Positions 17,683 to 26,443 of a DNA stretch of 64,000 nucleotides are shown in pieces; position 1 is the stretch's first letter; every line of letters begins with the position of its first letter. The DNA comes from a virus. The stretch is taken from positions 1 to 64,000 of IMG/VR virus record IMGVR_UViG_3300027749_000073; one strand, written 5' to 3'. Under the pieces are notes generated by a model. The model ran no database searches and was not told the DNA's origin. It saw only the letters and a list, made by a program, of their open reading frames with translations. The position numbers and the translations under genes were made by a program.

Positions 17683-18491
17683 TTAGATTGATCTAACTCA
17701 ACTGATACTTCAGTTTCAGTTCCACACTCGTCACATTTGATCGGAAATGCAGGTATCGCCCAAATTTTTCTATGCTTTTCGATCTGTGTCTTAATAGCAT
17801 CAATAACTTGCTTATCTGATTCTTCCAACCATTCTTGGATAAATCCTCGTTCAGTTACGATTGTGTCAGGCGTTTCGACACTGTCGATGCTAAGTGCAAA
17901 CGTATCTTTTTGCACCTGGGCAAGATCTTGCCATAGCTGATCGACTAAACGTTGTTGTTCTTCAGTATCTTCGATTTTTGATGCATGCGTTAATTTCTTT
18001 TGTAATTCAAAATGTTTTAAATTAAATTCTGTTGACTGTTTGTAGTTTAACGGCCGCAGTTTAATTACAAGGTTACCTAATACGATTTTATTATCATACT
18101 TTGCAGCATTAAAATGATCGATTACCTTGTTTAAATCTAACTCATAGTCATTTGTTGTCGAACATTTTTGGCAAGTGTGCGATACTCCGAGCGTGTCTCC
18201 AAATGTTGCAATTTTAATTGCAGCAAATATTAAATTTGAATCTAAAACCGATAGCTGCCATGCATCTGTTAATGCAGGAACACAACTTTCAATTACCTTA
18301 ACAATGCTTTCGCCTGTAAGTAACGCATCGGGTGTCTTAACAATAATTTCATCCATGCCAGTCATGCTGTAGACTGGCAGCGAGGTTACTTCGCCGTCGA
18401 TCGAGCCTGGCTTATTATACACACCTTTGCTAGGTAAGCTAATGTAAATCTTTGGTTGTCTAAAATATTGTTGTAATGGATTTCCTGCCAT
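17664..18491 (-). CDS. 26: Baseplate hub subunit gp26
   Basis: The 275-residue protein opens MAGNPLQQYFRQPKIYISLP, has SMTGMDEIIVKTPDALLTGE and KVIESCVP, and matches the gp26 hub protein of T4-like marine phages. Two CxxC pairs, C107/C110 (HTCQKC) and C253/C256 (KCDECG), could form a split zinc ribbon. The middle is helical (about 150-200, Glu/Gln-rich). T4 gp26 is 208 residues. The ATG has a GGAGA ribosome site and a late TATAAATA 30 nt upstream on the minus strand. The last codons contain T TTT TTC, a possible -1 slip site leading into the 51-like frame. Confidence 0.85.
   Translation of the reverse strand: MAGNPLQQYFRQPKIYISLPSKGVYNKPGSIDGEVTSLPVYSMTGMDEIIVKTPDALLTGESIVKVIESCVPALTDAWQLSVLDSNLIFAAIKIATFGDTLGVSHTCQKCSTTNDYELDLNKVIDHFNAAKYDNKIVLGNLVIKLRPLNYKQSTEFNLKHFELQKKLTHASKIEDTEEQQRLVDQLWQDLAQVQKDTFALSIDSVETPDTIVTERGFIQEWLEESDKQVIDAIKTQIEKHRKIWAIPAFPIKCDECGTETEVSVELDQSNFFVNS
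17676..17682 (-). other. Candidate -1 ribosomal frameshift heptamer at the 26/51 junction
   Basis: On the minus strand, gene 26 codons AAT-TTT-TTC present T TTT TTC, which fits the X XXY YYZ slip rule. Slipping back one base re-pairs both tRNAs perfectly in two and nearly in the third position and enters CGT CAA CTC of the 51-like frame. The gp26 stop follows 9 bases after the heptamer. The fusion would be about 349 residues. TCTAATT/AATTAGA flank the site as an inverted repeat. Confidence 0.45.
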
Positions 18492-18502
18492 GTTTATCTC
18501 CG

Positions 18503-18510
18503 GATAAATA
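18503..18510 (+). promoter_or_regulatory. Rightward late promoter box for the tape-measure/head genes
   Basis: GATAAATA in the 62-bp divergent gap lies about 44 nt before the ATG at 18554. The same GATAAATA form is found ahead of 27760 and 34262, which supports it as a variant late box. Confidence 0.5.
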
Positions 18511-18520
18511 TAATTAACGT

Positions 18521-18528
18521 TATTTATA
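18521..18528 (-). promoter_or_regulatory. Leftward late promoter for genes 26 and 51
   Basis: The minus strand reads TATAAATA followed by ACG, a perfect T4 late core, 30 nt upstream of the gene 26 ATG. It faces away from the rightward GATAAATA only 10 bp away, so the two late promoters are divergent and nearly overlapping. Confidence 0.65.
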
Positions 18529-18553
18529 TACGCATATTTTTAGGATTTTTATT

Positions 18554-21500
18554 ATGGCAGACATTGATCTTGACAAGCTAGCAACTGTACTCGGCGAAAA
18601 AATTAGAGGTGGGAATTCAACTATGAAATCCGACTCATCTGGTTTAGATCTTTCAACATTAAAAGGCCAATTTACTGAGCTAGTCGGAACTATTGGTCCA
18701 GTTATTACAGGGTTTTCAAACGTAGGCAAAGGTGCAGACGCGTTATCATCGTCTTTACATCAAGCAGGAAATACAGTTGGCGATTCATTAGGCAAAGGAT
18801 TTAACACGTTTGTTGATACACTTGACGACGGTCGGAACAAACTTCGCAATCAATCAGAAACACTTGGTCAAGACTTTTATGGTCTTAATTCAAAAATAGC
18901 AGGTGCTGGCACTACTTTTGAAGACCATTCAAAGTTAATGCAAGAAGCTAACGGATCATTAAATGCAATGGGTCGCAACTCCGAAGCAGTTAATAATTCA
19001 TTCTTAACTCTACAAGGTAAAGTTCAAGAAAATCCTATTGCAGTAGGTCTCAAAGCAACAAACAACATGAATGAAGCACAGCTCAACAAAGCTGCTGTAA
19101 TATATGCAACTACAAATAAATTAAGTTTACGAACACAAGAAGATTATGATAAAGCTGCTGCAGCAGTTGCTGATTTTGCAAGAGAAGTTGACGAAAATGC
19201 TAAATTAACCGGAAAAAGTCGCGATCAAATCCTTGACGAAACTGCAGCACGCAATCAGTCAATCGAAAGTCAACTTTCGATGAACTTACTTTCTGAAGCC
19301 CAGCAAAAAGGATACGCTCAGACCCAAGGCGCATTAGCAGGAATGGGTAAAAGCATCAATGATGCCGCGTTAAATGTAGCATCTGGTACACGATTAAGCG
19401 AAGAATCTAGATTAACCTTGCAATCAATGGGACCTGCAGGCGCTGAATTTCAACGCGCAGTTAAAATGCAAACTAATGCAACTGACGAAGCTAGCAAAAA
19501 AGAAGCAGCAATTGCAATGGAAAAAGCAAAAGCTGATATCGCTGCTTATCAAAGCACTAAGCAATATGCACAAATGGCAATCAGCGGTAACTCTGATCTT
19601 TCTACACAAATGAAAAAAGTTGCCGGCGAAACACAAGCATTTACCAAGCATGCCGAAGGTGCAAAAGCCGATATATCTGCAGAAAAAGGCGAAAAAGTCA
19701 GTACAGCTGATGCACTTGCTATTGCTAAAAAAGAAGCGCAAGCAGCCCAAGAAGGCAAAGCTACTGACATTAAAACAGGAAAAGAAACAGAGCGTCCTGA
19801 ACTAAAAATGCTCGAAAGCTATAATACCGTTGCTGAAAAAGCTAGAATATCAGCTGCTGGTGCAACTGATGCAATTAGCAAGTACAATACAAAACTCGGC
19901 GAACAACCTGAACTTCTTAACAAAGCAACTGCTGCACTAGAAAAAGTATTTGGTACTGCTAACTCGCAAGCAGAAGCATCAAAAAACATTACCGGTGTCG
20001 TCGATAAAGGAACCGAGGCTGCAAAATCACTGTTACCAAGTAATTCTACTGTTATGCAACCGACAGGTAAACAATCGCTGCCTGGGTTAGAAGATCATGT
20101 CCCTGGTACACCGATTGGCCGCGACACTGGGTCATTAGGTAAAACCGGCAAGTTTATGGAAGACTTTGGTAGTGGCACACTTGCTATGTTACACGGCAAA
20201 GAAGGTGTTATTACCGAAGATCAGTTCAACGAACTTACAAAAGCTTTAGATCCTAAAGCAATGACCGATATTATCAAGCAGTATGCACCGGAACCTAAGC
20301 CAGCAGTCCTGCCAGAATTAAAATTACCCGAAATGCCTGGTGTAAATGCTAAAGAATCTAAGCTCGAACCAATGTTTAAGATGCCAGATATCAGCAAATC
20401 TTTTGATACAATCGCTGAAGATTTTAAATCTTCACTACCAAAAGAAATGCCAGATCTCAGCAAAACATTTGACACTGCACTTAGTGGTTTATCAGATATA
20501 TTGCCCTCGGAGTTTCCTGATCTCAGCAAAACATTTGACACTGCACTTAGCGGCTTATCAGATATCTTACCTACAGAATTTCCTGACATAGGTGATTCAT
20601 TTGATTCGGTAATAGATGATTTTTCTGATATATTACCCACGGAGTTTCCTGATCTAAATAAAACATTTGACACTGCACTCAGTGGCTTATCGGATATAAT
20701 GCCTACAGAGTTTCCTGACATAAGCGATTCATTTGATTCAGTAATGGATGGATTTTCTGATATAATACCCACAGAGTTTCCTGATCTAAATAAAACATTT
20801 AGTACAGTTTCTGACAACCTTACTTCGCTGCTGCCAACTGAATTCCCCGATCTAAATAAAACATTTGACACAACACTTAGTGGCTTATCAGATATTTTAC
20901 CGACTGAGTTTCCTGATATCGGAGGAACATTTAGCACTGCACTTAGTGGTTTGTCGGATATTTTACCAACTGAATTCCCTGATCTAAATAAAACATTTGA
21001 CACCGCACTTAGTGGCTTATCAGATATTTTACCAACTGAATTCCCTGATATAAGTGAGTCTTTTGATTCAGTAATGGATGGATTTTCAGATATTTTACCA
21101 ACTGAATTCCCCGATATAAGTGAGTCTTTTGATTCAGTAATGGATGGATTTTCTGATATAATGCCTACAGAGTTTCCTAACATAGGCGAATCATTTGATT
21201 CGGTAATGGGCGATTTTAAATCTATATTACCTGACGAAATGCCTGACATCGGAGAATCATTTGATTCGGTAATAGATAGTTTTTCTGACATAATGCCTAC
21301 AGAGTTTCCGGACTTGGGTGCAACATTTGATTCTGCAGTCAGTGGAATTTCCGACCTGTTCCCTACAGAAATGCCTGATTTAGGAGACACCTTTGATTCT
21401 GCACTACCTGACTTTGAATCTATGTTCCCTAAAGATTTTAGCATTGGCCCAACGTTTGATAATTTGACTTCGGGATTCGACAAAATGACTGCTGGTATTC

Positions 21501-21757
21501 CTAACGTTAAGGACTTAATACCGTCGTTTGAAACAACACCTCAACCTCCAGAGCCGCCTGTTAAGAAAGCAGAGCCTGCGCCTGTTACACCAGTACAACC
21601 GACTGATCAGATTACTCTAAAAGATGTCCATGCGGCATTATTAGACTTAAATAAGACTATGTCAAAGATGGTATCGCACACTGAATCTATTAGTGATTCA
21701 ACTAAAAAAGGTGCAAACTATGCCGCAAAAAGCACAGGCAATAGAGTAATGGCCTAA
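18554..21757 (+). CDS. Putative tail tape-measure / hub protein with 22-residue repeats
   Basis: The 1067-residue protein is mostly helical. Residues 1-500 are Ala/Gln/Lys-rich with coiled-coil character. At about residues 515-560 a GSLGKTGKFMEDFGSGTLAM segment leads to LHGKEGVITEDQF, similar to the (L)LHGxExV motif near the end of many tape-measure proteins. Residues 625-954 are 15 tandem 22-residue repeats. Residues about 995-1020 are a Pro-rich hinge and the last 45 a helix. It sits between the hub gene 26 and portal gene 20. Tail-length ruler or hub rod is the likeliest role; no hydrolase motif is seen. T4 gp29 is the functional counterpart I have in mind, without sequence proof. Confidence 0.6.
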   Translation: MADIDLDKLATVLGEKIRGGNSTMKSDSSGLDLSTLKGQFTELVGTIGPVITGFSNVGKGADALSSSLHQAGNTVGDSLGKGFNTFVDTLDDGRNKLRNQSETLGQDFYGLNSKIAGAGTTFEDHSKLMQEANGSLNAMGRNSEAVNNSFLTLQGKVQENPIAVGLKATNNMNEAQLNKAAVIYATTNKLSLRTQEDYDKAAAAVADFAREVDENAKLTGKSRDQILDETAARNQSIESQLSMNLLSEAQQKGYAQTQGALAGMGKSINDAALNVASGTRLSEESRLTLQSMGPAGAEFQRAVKMQTNATDEASKKEAAIAMEKAKADIAAYQSTKQYAQMAISGNSDLSTQMKKVAGETQAFTKHAEGAKADISAEKGEKVSTADALAIAKKEAQAAQEGKATDIKTGKETERPELKMLESYNTVAEKARISAAGATDAISKYNTKLGEQPELLNKATAALEKVFGTANSQAEASKNITGVVDKGTEAAKSLLPSNSTVMQPTGKQSLPGLEDHVPGTPIGRDTGSLGKTGKFMEDFGSGTLAMLHGKEGVITEDQFNELTKALDPKAMTDIIKQYAPEPKPAVLPELKLPEMPGVNAKESKLEPMFKMPDISKSFDTIAEDFKSSLPKEMPDLSKTFDTALSGLSDILPSEFPDLSKTFDTALSGLSDILPTEFPDIGDSFDSVIDDFSDILPTEFPDLNKTFDTALSGLSDIMPTEFPDISDSFDSVMDGFSDIIPTEFPDLNKTFSTVSDNLTSLLPTEFPDLNKTFDTTLSGLSDILPTEFPDIGGTFSTALSGLSDILPTEFPDLNKTFDTALSGLSDILPTEFPDISESFDSVMDGFSDILPTEFPDISESFDSVMDGFSDIMPTEFPNIGESFDSVMGDFKSILPDEMPDIGESFDSVIDSFSDIMPTEFPDLGATFDSAVSGISDLFPTEMPDLGDTFDSALPDFESMFPKDFSIGPTFDNLTSGFDKMTAGIPNVKDLIPSFETTPQPPEPPVKKAEPAPVTPVQPTDQITLKDVHAALLDLNKTMSKMVSHTESISDSTKKGANYAAKSTGNRVMA
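20426..21415 (+). repeat. 15 tandem 66-bp (22-residue) coding repeats
   Basis: Unit consensus is SDILPTEFPD(L/I)(N/S/G)(K/E)(T/S)FD(T/S)(A/V)(L/M)(S/D)G(L/F). The 990 bp divide exactly into 15 units of 66 bp, flanked by degenerate partial units. Two sub-types alternate: NKTFDTALSGL and SESFDSVMDGF. Some neighbours (units 10 and 11) are nearly identical in DNA, showing recent duplication; units at the two ends are more diverged. Confidence 0.95.
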
Positions 21758-21771
21758 GGAAAAAAATAAAA

Positions 21772-23493
21772 ATGTCTTGGAAAAAGCACTTTACTCCAGT
21801 TCCGACTGGATCAGATTTAAGCCCGTCGGCTAGATCAAATTCGAAAGCAGGACCTGCTCAGACTAACTATTCAAGTTACTTACCTGATGTATACACAGGT
21901 AGTCCTAACCGAGTAGAAAGGTATCAACAGTACGAAGTAATGGACAGCGATCCTGAAGTTAATGCTGCCCTTGATATCCTTGCAGAATTCTGTACAGAAA
22001 AATTAAAAGATGGCAAAAGTCCGTTTACTGTTAAATGGCGAAGCAGAGCTACTAACTCAGAAGTTAAGATTTTAGGTGAGTATTTACAGCAATGGAACAA
22101 GCTACAGCAGTTTGATACTAGAATATTTCGTATTGTTCGAAATGTTTTCAAATACGGTGATGCGTTCTTCATTCGTGACCCCGAGACACAAAAATGGAAC
22201 TGGGTCGACCCTAGCAAAATTGTAAAAATCATTGTCAACGAAAGTGATGGCAAGAAACCTGAACAGTATGTTATCAAAGATCTTGCACCAAATTTTGAAA
22301 ATTTAGTTGCAACTCAAATAACTCCTAATATCAATCCTCGCCAGTCGCAAGGTGGCATGACTTCGGGTGCAGGATACATGGGATCACCTGGCACACAGCG
22401 TGGTGCATCGGGGCCGTTCCCGTCGAGCAGTTCGGGCAGTAGATTTGGTCTTGCCGAAACAGAGCACGCAATTGACGCCGAACATGTAGTACATTTGAGT
22501 TTATCAGAAGGTTTAGACAATAACTATCCATTCGGTAATAGTTTACTTGAAAACGTGTTTAAAGTCTATAAACAAAAAGAATTATTAGAAGACGCTATCT
22601 TAATCTATCGTATCCAACGCGCACCAGAAAGACGTGTGTTTCACATCGATGTTGGTAATATGCCTAGTCATATGGCCATGGCGTTTGTAGAAAGGGTCAA
22701 AAATGAGATTCATCAACGAAGAATTCCTAGTCAAAGTGGCGGAGGACAAAACGTTATCGACAGTGCATACAATCCGTTAAGCATTAATGAAGATTACTTT
22801 TTCCCACAGACTGCAGAAGGCCGAGGCAGCAAAGTTGAAACACTACCAGGCGGTACAAATCTCGGTGAAATTGACGATTTAAAATATTTTACCAACAAAT
22901 TGTTCCGTGGTTTACGCATTCCGAGCAGCTACTTACCGACAGGTGCAGACGACAGTCAAGCAAGTTTTAATGACGGCCGGGTAGGTACTGCATACATTCA
23001 AGAACTTCGTTTTAACAAATACTGCGAACGACTACAGAACTTAATTACTGAATCATTTGACCTTGAATTTAAGCTGTTTATGTACACACGAGGCGTAAAC
23101 ATTGATTCTAACTTATTTGAAATAGAATTTAATCCCCCAATGAACTTTGCAAGTTCTAGACAAAGTGCATTAGACGGCGAACGTATTAACACATTTAATT
23201 CGATACAAGCAATTCCATTTGTCAGTAATCGTTTTGCATTAAAACGTTTCCTAGGACTCACAGACGACGAGATTGCAGAAAACGAGCGTATGTGGGGTGA
23301 AGAAAACGGAAAAGGACAACCGACATTTACTGACGCTGCCGGCGAACTACGTTCGGCTGGGTTATCAGCAGCAGGAATTGAAGGTGATTTAGGCATGGCC
23401 GGAGATTTAACTGCACCCGACGGTATGGGTATGCCAGACGCACAAGGAGCAATGCCGCCCGCAGCACCACCAGTTGCAGCACCTGCGGCATAA
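21772..23493 (+). CDS. 20: Portal vertex protein gp20
   Basis: This 573-residue protein is the dodecameric portal through which DNA is packaged and to which the neck joins. Typical gp20 blocks are RVERYQQYEVMDSDPEVNAA (residues 48-67), FKYGDAFFIRDPETQKWNWV, DAILIYRIQRAPERRVFHID, SINEDYFFPQTAEGRGSKVE and RIPSSYLPTGADDSQASF. T4 gp20 is 524 residues. The C-terminal 60 residues are Gly/Ala/Met/Pro-rich. A Ser/Gly-rich insertion (about residues 190-225) looks like a surface loop. It starts the head operon 14 bp after the tape-measure gene. Confidence 0.96.
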   Translation: MSWKKHFTPVPTGSDLSPSARSNSKAGPAQTNYSSYLPDVYTGSPNRVERYQQYEVMDSDPEVNAALDILAEFCTEKLKDGKSPFTVKWRSRATNSEVKILGEYLQQWNKLQQFDTRIFRIVRNVFKYGDAFFIRDPETQKWNWVDPSKIVKIIVNESDGKKPEQYVIKDLAPNFENLVATQITPNINPRQSQGGMTSGAGYMGSPGTQRGASGPFPSSSSGSRFGLAETEHAIDAEHVVHLSLSEGLDNNYPFGNSLLENVFKVYKQKELLEDAILIYRIQRAPERRVFHIDVGNMPSHMAMAFVERVKNEIHQRRIPSQSGGGQNVIDSAYNPLSINEDYFFPQTAEGRGSKVETLPGGTNLGEIDDLKYFTNKLFRGLRIPSSYLPTGADDSQASFNDGRVGTAYIQELRFNKYCERLQNLITESFDLEFKLFMYTRGVNIDSNLFEIEFNPPMNFASSRQSALDGERINTFNSIQAIPFVSNRFALKRFLGLTDDEIAENERMWGEENGKGQPTFTDAAGELRSAGLSAAGIEGDLGMAGDLTAPDGMGMPDAQGAMPPAAPPVAAPAA

Positions 23494-23501
23494 ATATTAC
23501 C

Positions 23502-23741
23502 ATGATACTTAGAGAATTATTTTACATTGACCCGGACACTAGAAGAGTTGCAAACGATTTGCGCTATGATGCAGCCCGTGACGATACTACTATGCATAGA
23601 GATGATACTCGCAAAACGCGATTAACTCTAAGACAGATTAATGAGCTTAGAAAATCAAGTGAAGCGCATATTCTCGAACAAGAATCAGAACTTGAGTTTA
23701 TTCATTCTATGTATGCAGCACCACCAGCAGCACCGGCTTAA
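23502..23741 (+). CDS. Small conserved protein between portal and core genes
   Basis: The 79-residue protein starts MILRELFYIDPDTRRVANDL. It has a highly charged middle (YDAARDDTTMHRDDTRKTRL), a helix TLRQINELRKSSEAHILEQE and an Ala/Pro tail. I recall similar small proteins in this position in T4-like marine phages, but the name is not settled. It may be a prohead core or portal-associated component, judging from position. It begins 8 bp after the portal stop; CATAAATA overlaps that stop but is too near the ATG to be convincing as a promoter. Confidence 0.7.
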   Translation: MILRELFYIDPDTRRVANDLRYDAARDDTTMHRDDTRKTRLTLRQINELRKSSEAHILEQESELEFIHSMYAAPPAAPA

Positions 23742-23857
23742 TATTTTTAAATTTAATAAATAAAAAACCGGCGGTTTTATCCCATATTTGTATACTTTTA
23801 TATAAGTAGTATTAAATACAATACAGCCTTGTACAAAATAAATCACAGGAGAATTAA

Positions 23858-24688
23858 ATGACAGATCGCGCACAATTTGAAGCTATGCTAGAAGCTTTGA
23901 TCAATGAAGATCAAGAAGCAGCAAGAGATATATTTCACAACATCGTAGTAGCTAAATCTCGTGAAATTTACGAAGAATTACTATCGGAAGATTTTGGAGC
24001 AGAAGACGATGAAGAATCGGACACTGACTCTGAAGAAGACTCTGAAGAAGACGATAGTGAAGCAGACGATGACGAAGGTGAAGAAAACCCATTCGGCGAC
24101 GAAGAAGAAGGTGAAGACGACTTCGGCGGTGAAGAAGACGACATGATGGGCGGTGAAGATGATGGCGATTTAGAAGATCGCGTATTAGACCTTGAAGATG
24201 CGTTAGACGAATTAAAATCAGAATTTGAACAATTAATGGCCGGTGAAGAAGACGAACCAGAACATGACGACATGTTCGGCGGCGATGATGACATGATGGG
24301 CGGCGACGAATTTGGCGCAGACGATGCTATGAGTGCAGCAGGCGACAAAGAATTCCAAGAATTCATGGAATATGTTAACAAAGTTGCATTGCCTAAACAC
24401 GGTGACAACGGTGTTAATAACAAATCAGTTATCGATAACATGAAAAACGACATGGGCGGTACTACTGCAAACATCTTAAATAGTTTTTCAACTGATAAAG
24501 GTGGTACACAAGGTGGATTATTAGACCCATCTACAAAACCACAAACCGGAAATAACATTAACGTTCCTGGTGCAAAATCAGCTACTAATTTAAAACAAGT
24601 TCCAAAAGGCCATGGTGCTGAGAAAAAAGGTTCAGGTGACAACGGTGTAAACACTAGAGACACTTTACCTAGAAGAGGCAGTAAGTAA
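23858..24688 (+). CDS. 67: Acidic prohead core protein, gp67-like with C-terminal extension
   Basis: Residues 1-42 (FEAMLEALINEDQEAARDIF, then HNIVVAKSREIYEELL) parallel the T4 gp67 N-terminus (short helix, acidic tail). Residues 45-170 are extraordinarily acidic Asp/Glu runs with Gly/Met, interrupted by a helix (EDRVLDLEDALDELKSEFEQ). The last 100 residues are Gly/Asn/Lys-rich and less acidic. T4 gp67 is 80 residues, so this 276-residue form is a long version. It lies where T4 has 67/68, between portal and protease. Acidic core proteins are degraded during head maturation. An AGGAG ribosome site precedes it after a 116-bp gap with an A/T-rich weak hairpin. Confidence 0.75.
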   Translation: MTDRAQFEAMLEALINEDQEAARDIFHNIVVAKSREIYEELLSEDFGAEDDEESDTDSEEDSEEDDSEADDDEGEENPFGDEEEGEDDFGGEEDDMMGGEDDGDLEDRVLDLEDALDELKSEFEQLMAGEEDEPEHDDMFGGDDDMMGGDEFGADDAMSAAGDKEFQEFMEYVNKVALPKHGDNGVNNKSVIDNMKNDMGGTTANILNSFSTDKGGTQGGLLDPSTKPQTGNNINVPGAKSATNLKQVPKGHGAEKKGSGDNGVNTRDTLPRRGSK

Positions 24689-24691
24689 TCT

Positions 24692-25318
24692 ATGTTACAT
24701 CTCCGAGAAAACCTCAGTTTCAACGAAGCACAAATGATCGTTGAATCTGACGATAAAGAAGGCAAAAGTTTGCACATGAGTGGTATCTGCATCCAAGGCG
24801 GTATCCGAAATGCAAACCAACGTGTCTATCCTGTGAGCGAGATTAGCAAGGCTGTTAAGACCCTTAACGATCAGATTCAAAACGGTTATTCAGTACTCGG
24901 AGAAGTTGATCATCCAGATGATCTAAAAATTAACCTTGACCGTGTATCGCATATGATAACTAATATGTGGATGGACGGTCCAAACGGTTATGGTAAACTA
25001 AAAATTTTACCAACCCCAATGGGGCAGCTAATTAAAACAATGCTTGAAAGCGGCGTTAAATTAGGAGTTAGTTCACGCGGATCCGGCAACGTCAAACCAG
25101 ATGGTTCCGGTGAAGTATCAGATTTTGAGATTATCACAGTAGATATGGTAGCTCAACCAAGCGCACCTGGTGCTTATCCTACACCAATTTATGAACACCT
25201 AATGAATTCAAAAGGTGGGCTTAATGCCTTTCGCATAGCGCAAGAGGTCAAGGGTGATCCACAGGCGCAAAAATATCTCAAAGAGAGCTTATTGAATATA
25301 ATAAGCAACCTCCAATAA
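24692..25318 (+). CDS. 21: Prohead core scaffold and protease gp21
   Basis: The 208-residue serine protease cleaves head proteins after (I/L)xE during maturation. The catalytic region is clear: H74 in LGEVDHPDD and S127/S128 in KLGVSSRGSGNV, followed by DFEIITVDMVAQPSAPGAYP, the family's conserved strand and loop. T4 gp21 is 212 residues. It starts three bases after the core gene stop and is followed 15 bp later by the scaffold gene. Likely targets in the window are gp22, gp23 and the protein at 16508. Confidence 0.95.
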   Translation: MLHLRENLSFNEAQMIVESDDKEGKSLHMSGICIQGGIRNANQRVYPVSEISKAVKTLNDQIQNGYSVLGEVDHPDDLKINLDRVSHMITNMWMDGPNGYGKLKILPTPMGQLIKTMLESGVKLGVSSRGSGNVKPDGSGEVSDFEIITVDMVAQPSAPGAYPTPIYEHLMNSKGGLNAFRIAQEVKGDPQAQKYLKESLLNIISNLQ

Positions 25319-25333
25319 TAAGGAGAATCATAA

Positions 25334-26431
25334 ATGTTGGATGCTTTAAAAACATTATTAGAAAACAACGTGATTTCAACAGAGATTAAAGAGTCGATTG
25401 AACAATCATGGGCACGTAAGATTGAAGAAAACCGTGAACAAGTTGGTCAACAACTGCGTGAAGAATTCGCACAAAAATACGAACACGACAAAAACATTAT
25501 GCTTGAAGCAGTTGATCGTATGATCTCTGAACAACTTGCACAAGAAATTGTTGAATTTTCAGAAGACCGTAAAGGTCTAGCAGAAATGAAAGTTAAGCTA
25601 GCTAGAAAAATGACAGAAAGCACACAAATGTTAAACACATTTGTTACTCGTCAACTAGCATCTGAAGTTAGAGAATTGCATGAAGATCAAGTTGCAATTG
25701 CTAACAAGTTCGGCGTTTTAGAAAACTTCATCGTTGAAGCTCTAGCTCAAGAAATTACTGAATTCTATAGAGACAAACAAGACTTAGCAGAAACTAAAGT
25801 ACGTTTAGTCCGCGAAGGTCGTAAAGAAATCAAAAAGGTAAAAGAACAATTTGTTCAACGTGCTGCAACTATGGTTGAAAGTGTTGTTAGTCGATCATTA
25901 CGTGCTGAAATAACTTCATTAAAAGAAGATATCGAATCGGCTCGTCGTACAGATTTTGGACGCAAACTATTCGAAGCTTTTGCTGCTGAATACCAATCTA
26001 GTTACCTCAATGAAAAATCGGAAACTTCTAAATTACTCAAAGTCATAGACATGAAAGATTTAGCTATGCAAGAAGCAGCTGATGCTGTTATAAAAGCAGA
26101 GAAAATACTAGAAAGTAAACAAGCAGAAATCCGTGCGCTGAAAGAATCGCAAGAAAGAAAAGCAATCATGAGTGAACTACTGGCTCCGCTTAATTCGGAA
26201 CAAAGAGCAATCATGGGCGAATTGTTAGAAAGCGTAAAAACTTCTAGATTAAACGAAGGATTCGAGAAGTATCTACCAGCTGTTGTTACGGGGAAAGCTC
26301 CTCAGAAAAGACAGGCACTAGTAGAGGCTAAAGAAATAACTGGAAATAAGACAATTTCCAACACCAATCGTAGCAGCGAGTCAGATGTTAACATCATTGA
26401 TATTCGTAAGCTCGCTGGACTAAAAATTTAA
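25334..26431 (+). CDS. 22: Prohead core scaffold protein gp22
   Basis: The 365-residue protein is almost wholly helical, charged and coiled-coil-like (Glu, Lys, Arg, Gln), as expected for the main scaffold around which the capsid assembles. Two related blocks recur: QLAQEIVEFSEDRKGLAEMK near residue 70 and ALAQEITEFYRDKQDLAETK near residue 137, with RQLASEVRELHEDQVAIANK between. These indicate an internal repeat of about 33 residues. T4 gp22 is 269 residues. It has a strong AAGGAG site. It lies between protease and capsid, the invariant T4 order. Confidence 0.92.
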   Translation: MLDALKTLLENNVISTEIKESIEQSWARKIEENREQVGQQLREEFAQKYEHDKNIMLEAVDRMISEQLAQEIVEFSEDRKGLAEMKVKLARKMTESTQMLNTFVTRQLASEVRELHEDQVAIANKFGVLENFIVEALAQEITEFYRDKQDLAETKVRLVREGRKEIKKVKEQFVQRAATMVESVVSRSLRAEITSLKEDIESARRTDFGRKLFEAFAAEYQSSYLNEKSETSKLLKVIDMKDLAMQEAADAVIKAEKILESKQAEIRALKESQERKAIMSELLAPLNSEQRAIMGELLESVKTSRLNEGFEKYLPAVVTGKAPQKRQALVEAKEITGNKTISNTNRSSESDVNIIDIRKLAGLKI

Positions 26432-26443
26432 GGAGAAATTTAA

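Noticed and set aside
20221-21483. 420-codon antisense ORF across the 66-bp repeats
   Set aside because: It is produced by the repeat unit being free of stops in that frame; its protein is a repeat shadow (SGNSVGKISDKPLS), with no ribosome site.
23489-23496. CATAAATA over the gene 20 stop as a promoter
   Set aside because: It lies five bases from the next ATG; the head genes are more simply co-transcribed.
23764-23778. AAAACC-GGC-GGTTTT hairpin as a terminator before the core gene
   Set aside because: A six-pair, A/T-dominated stem with a 3-base loop and no T-tract beyond the stem is too weak to call.
23968-24792. 274-codon antisense ORF over the acidic core gene
   Set aside because: It is a Ser/Pro-rich mirror of the Asp/Glu codons; the sense frame has gp67-like features and a good ribosome site.
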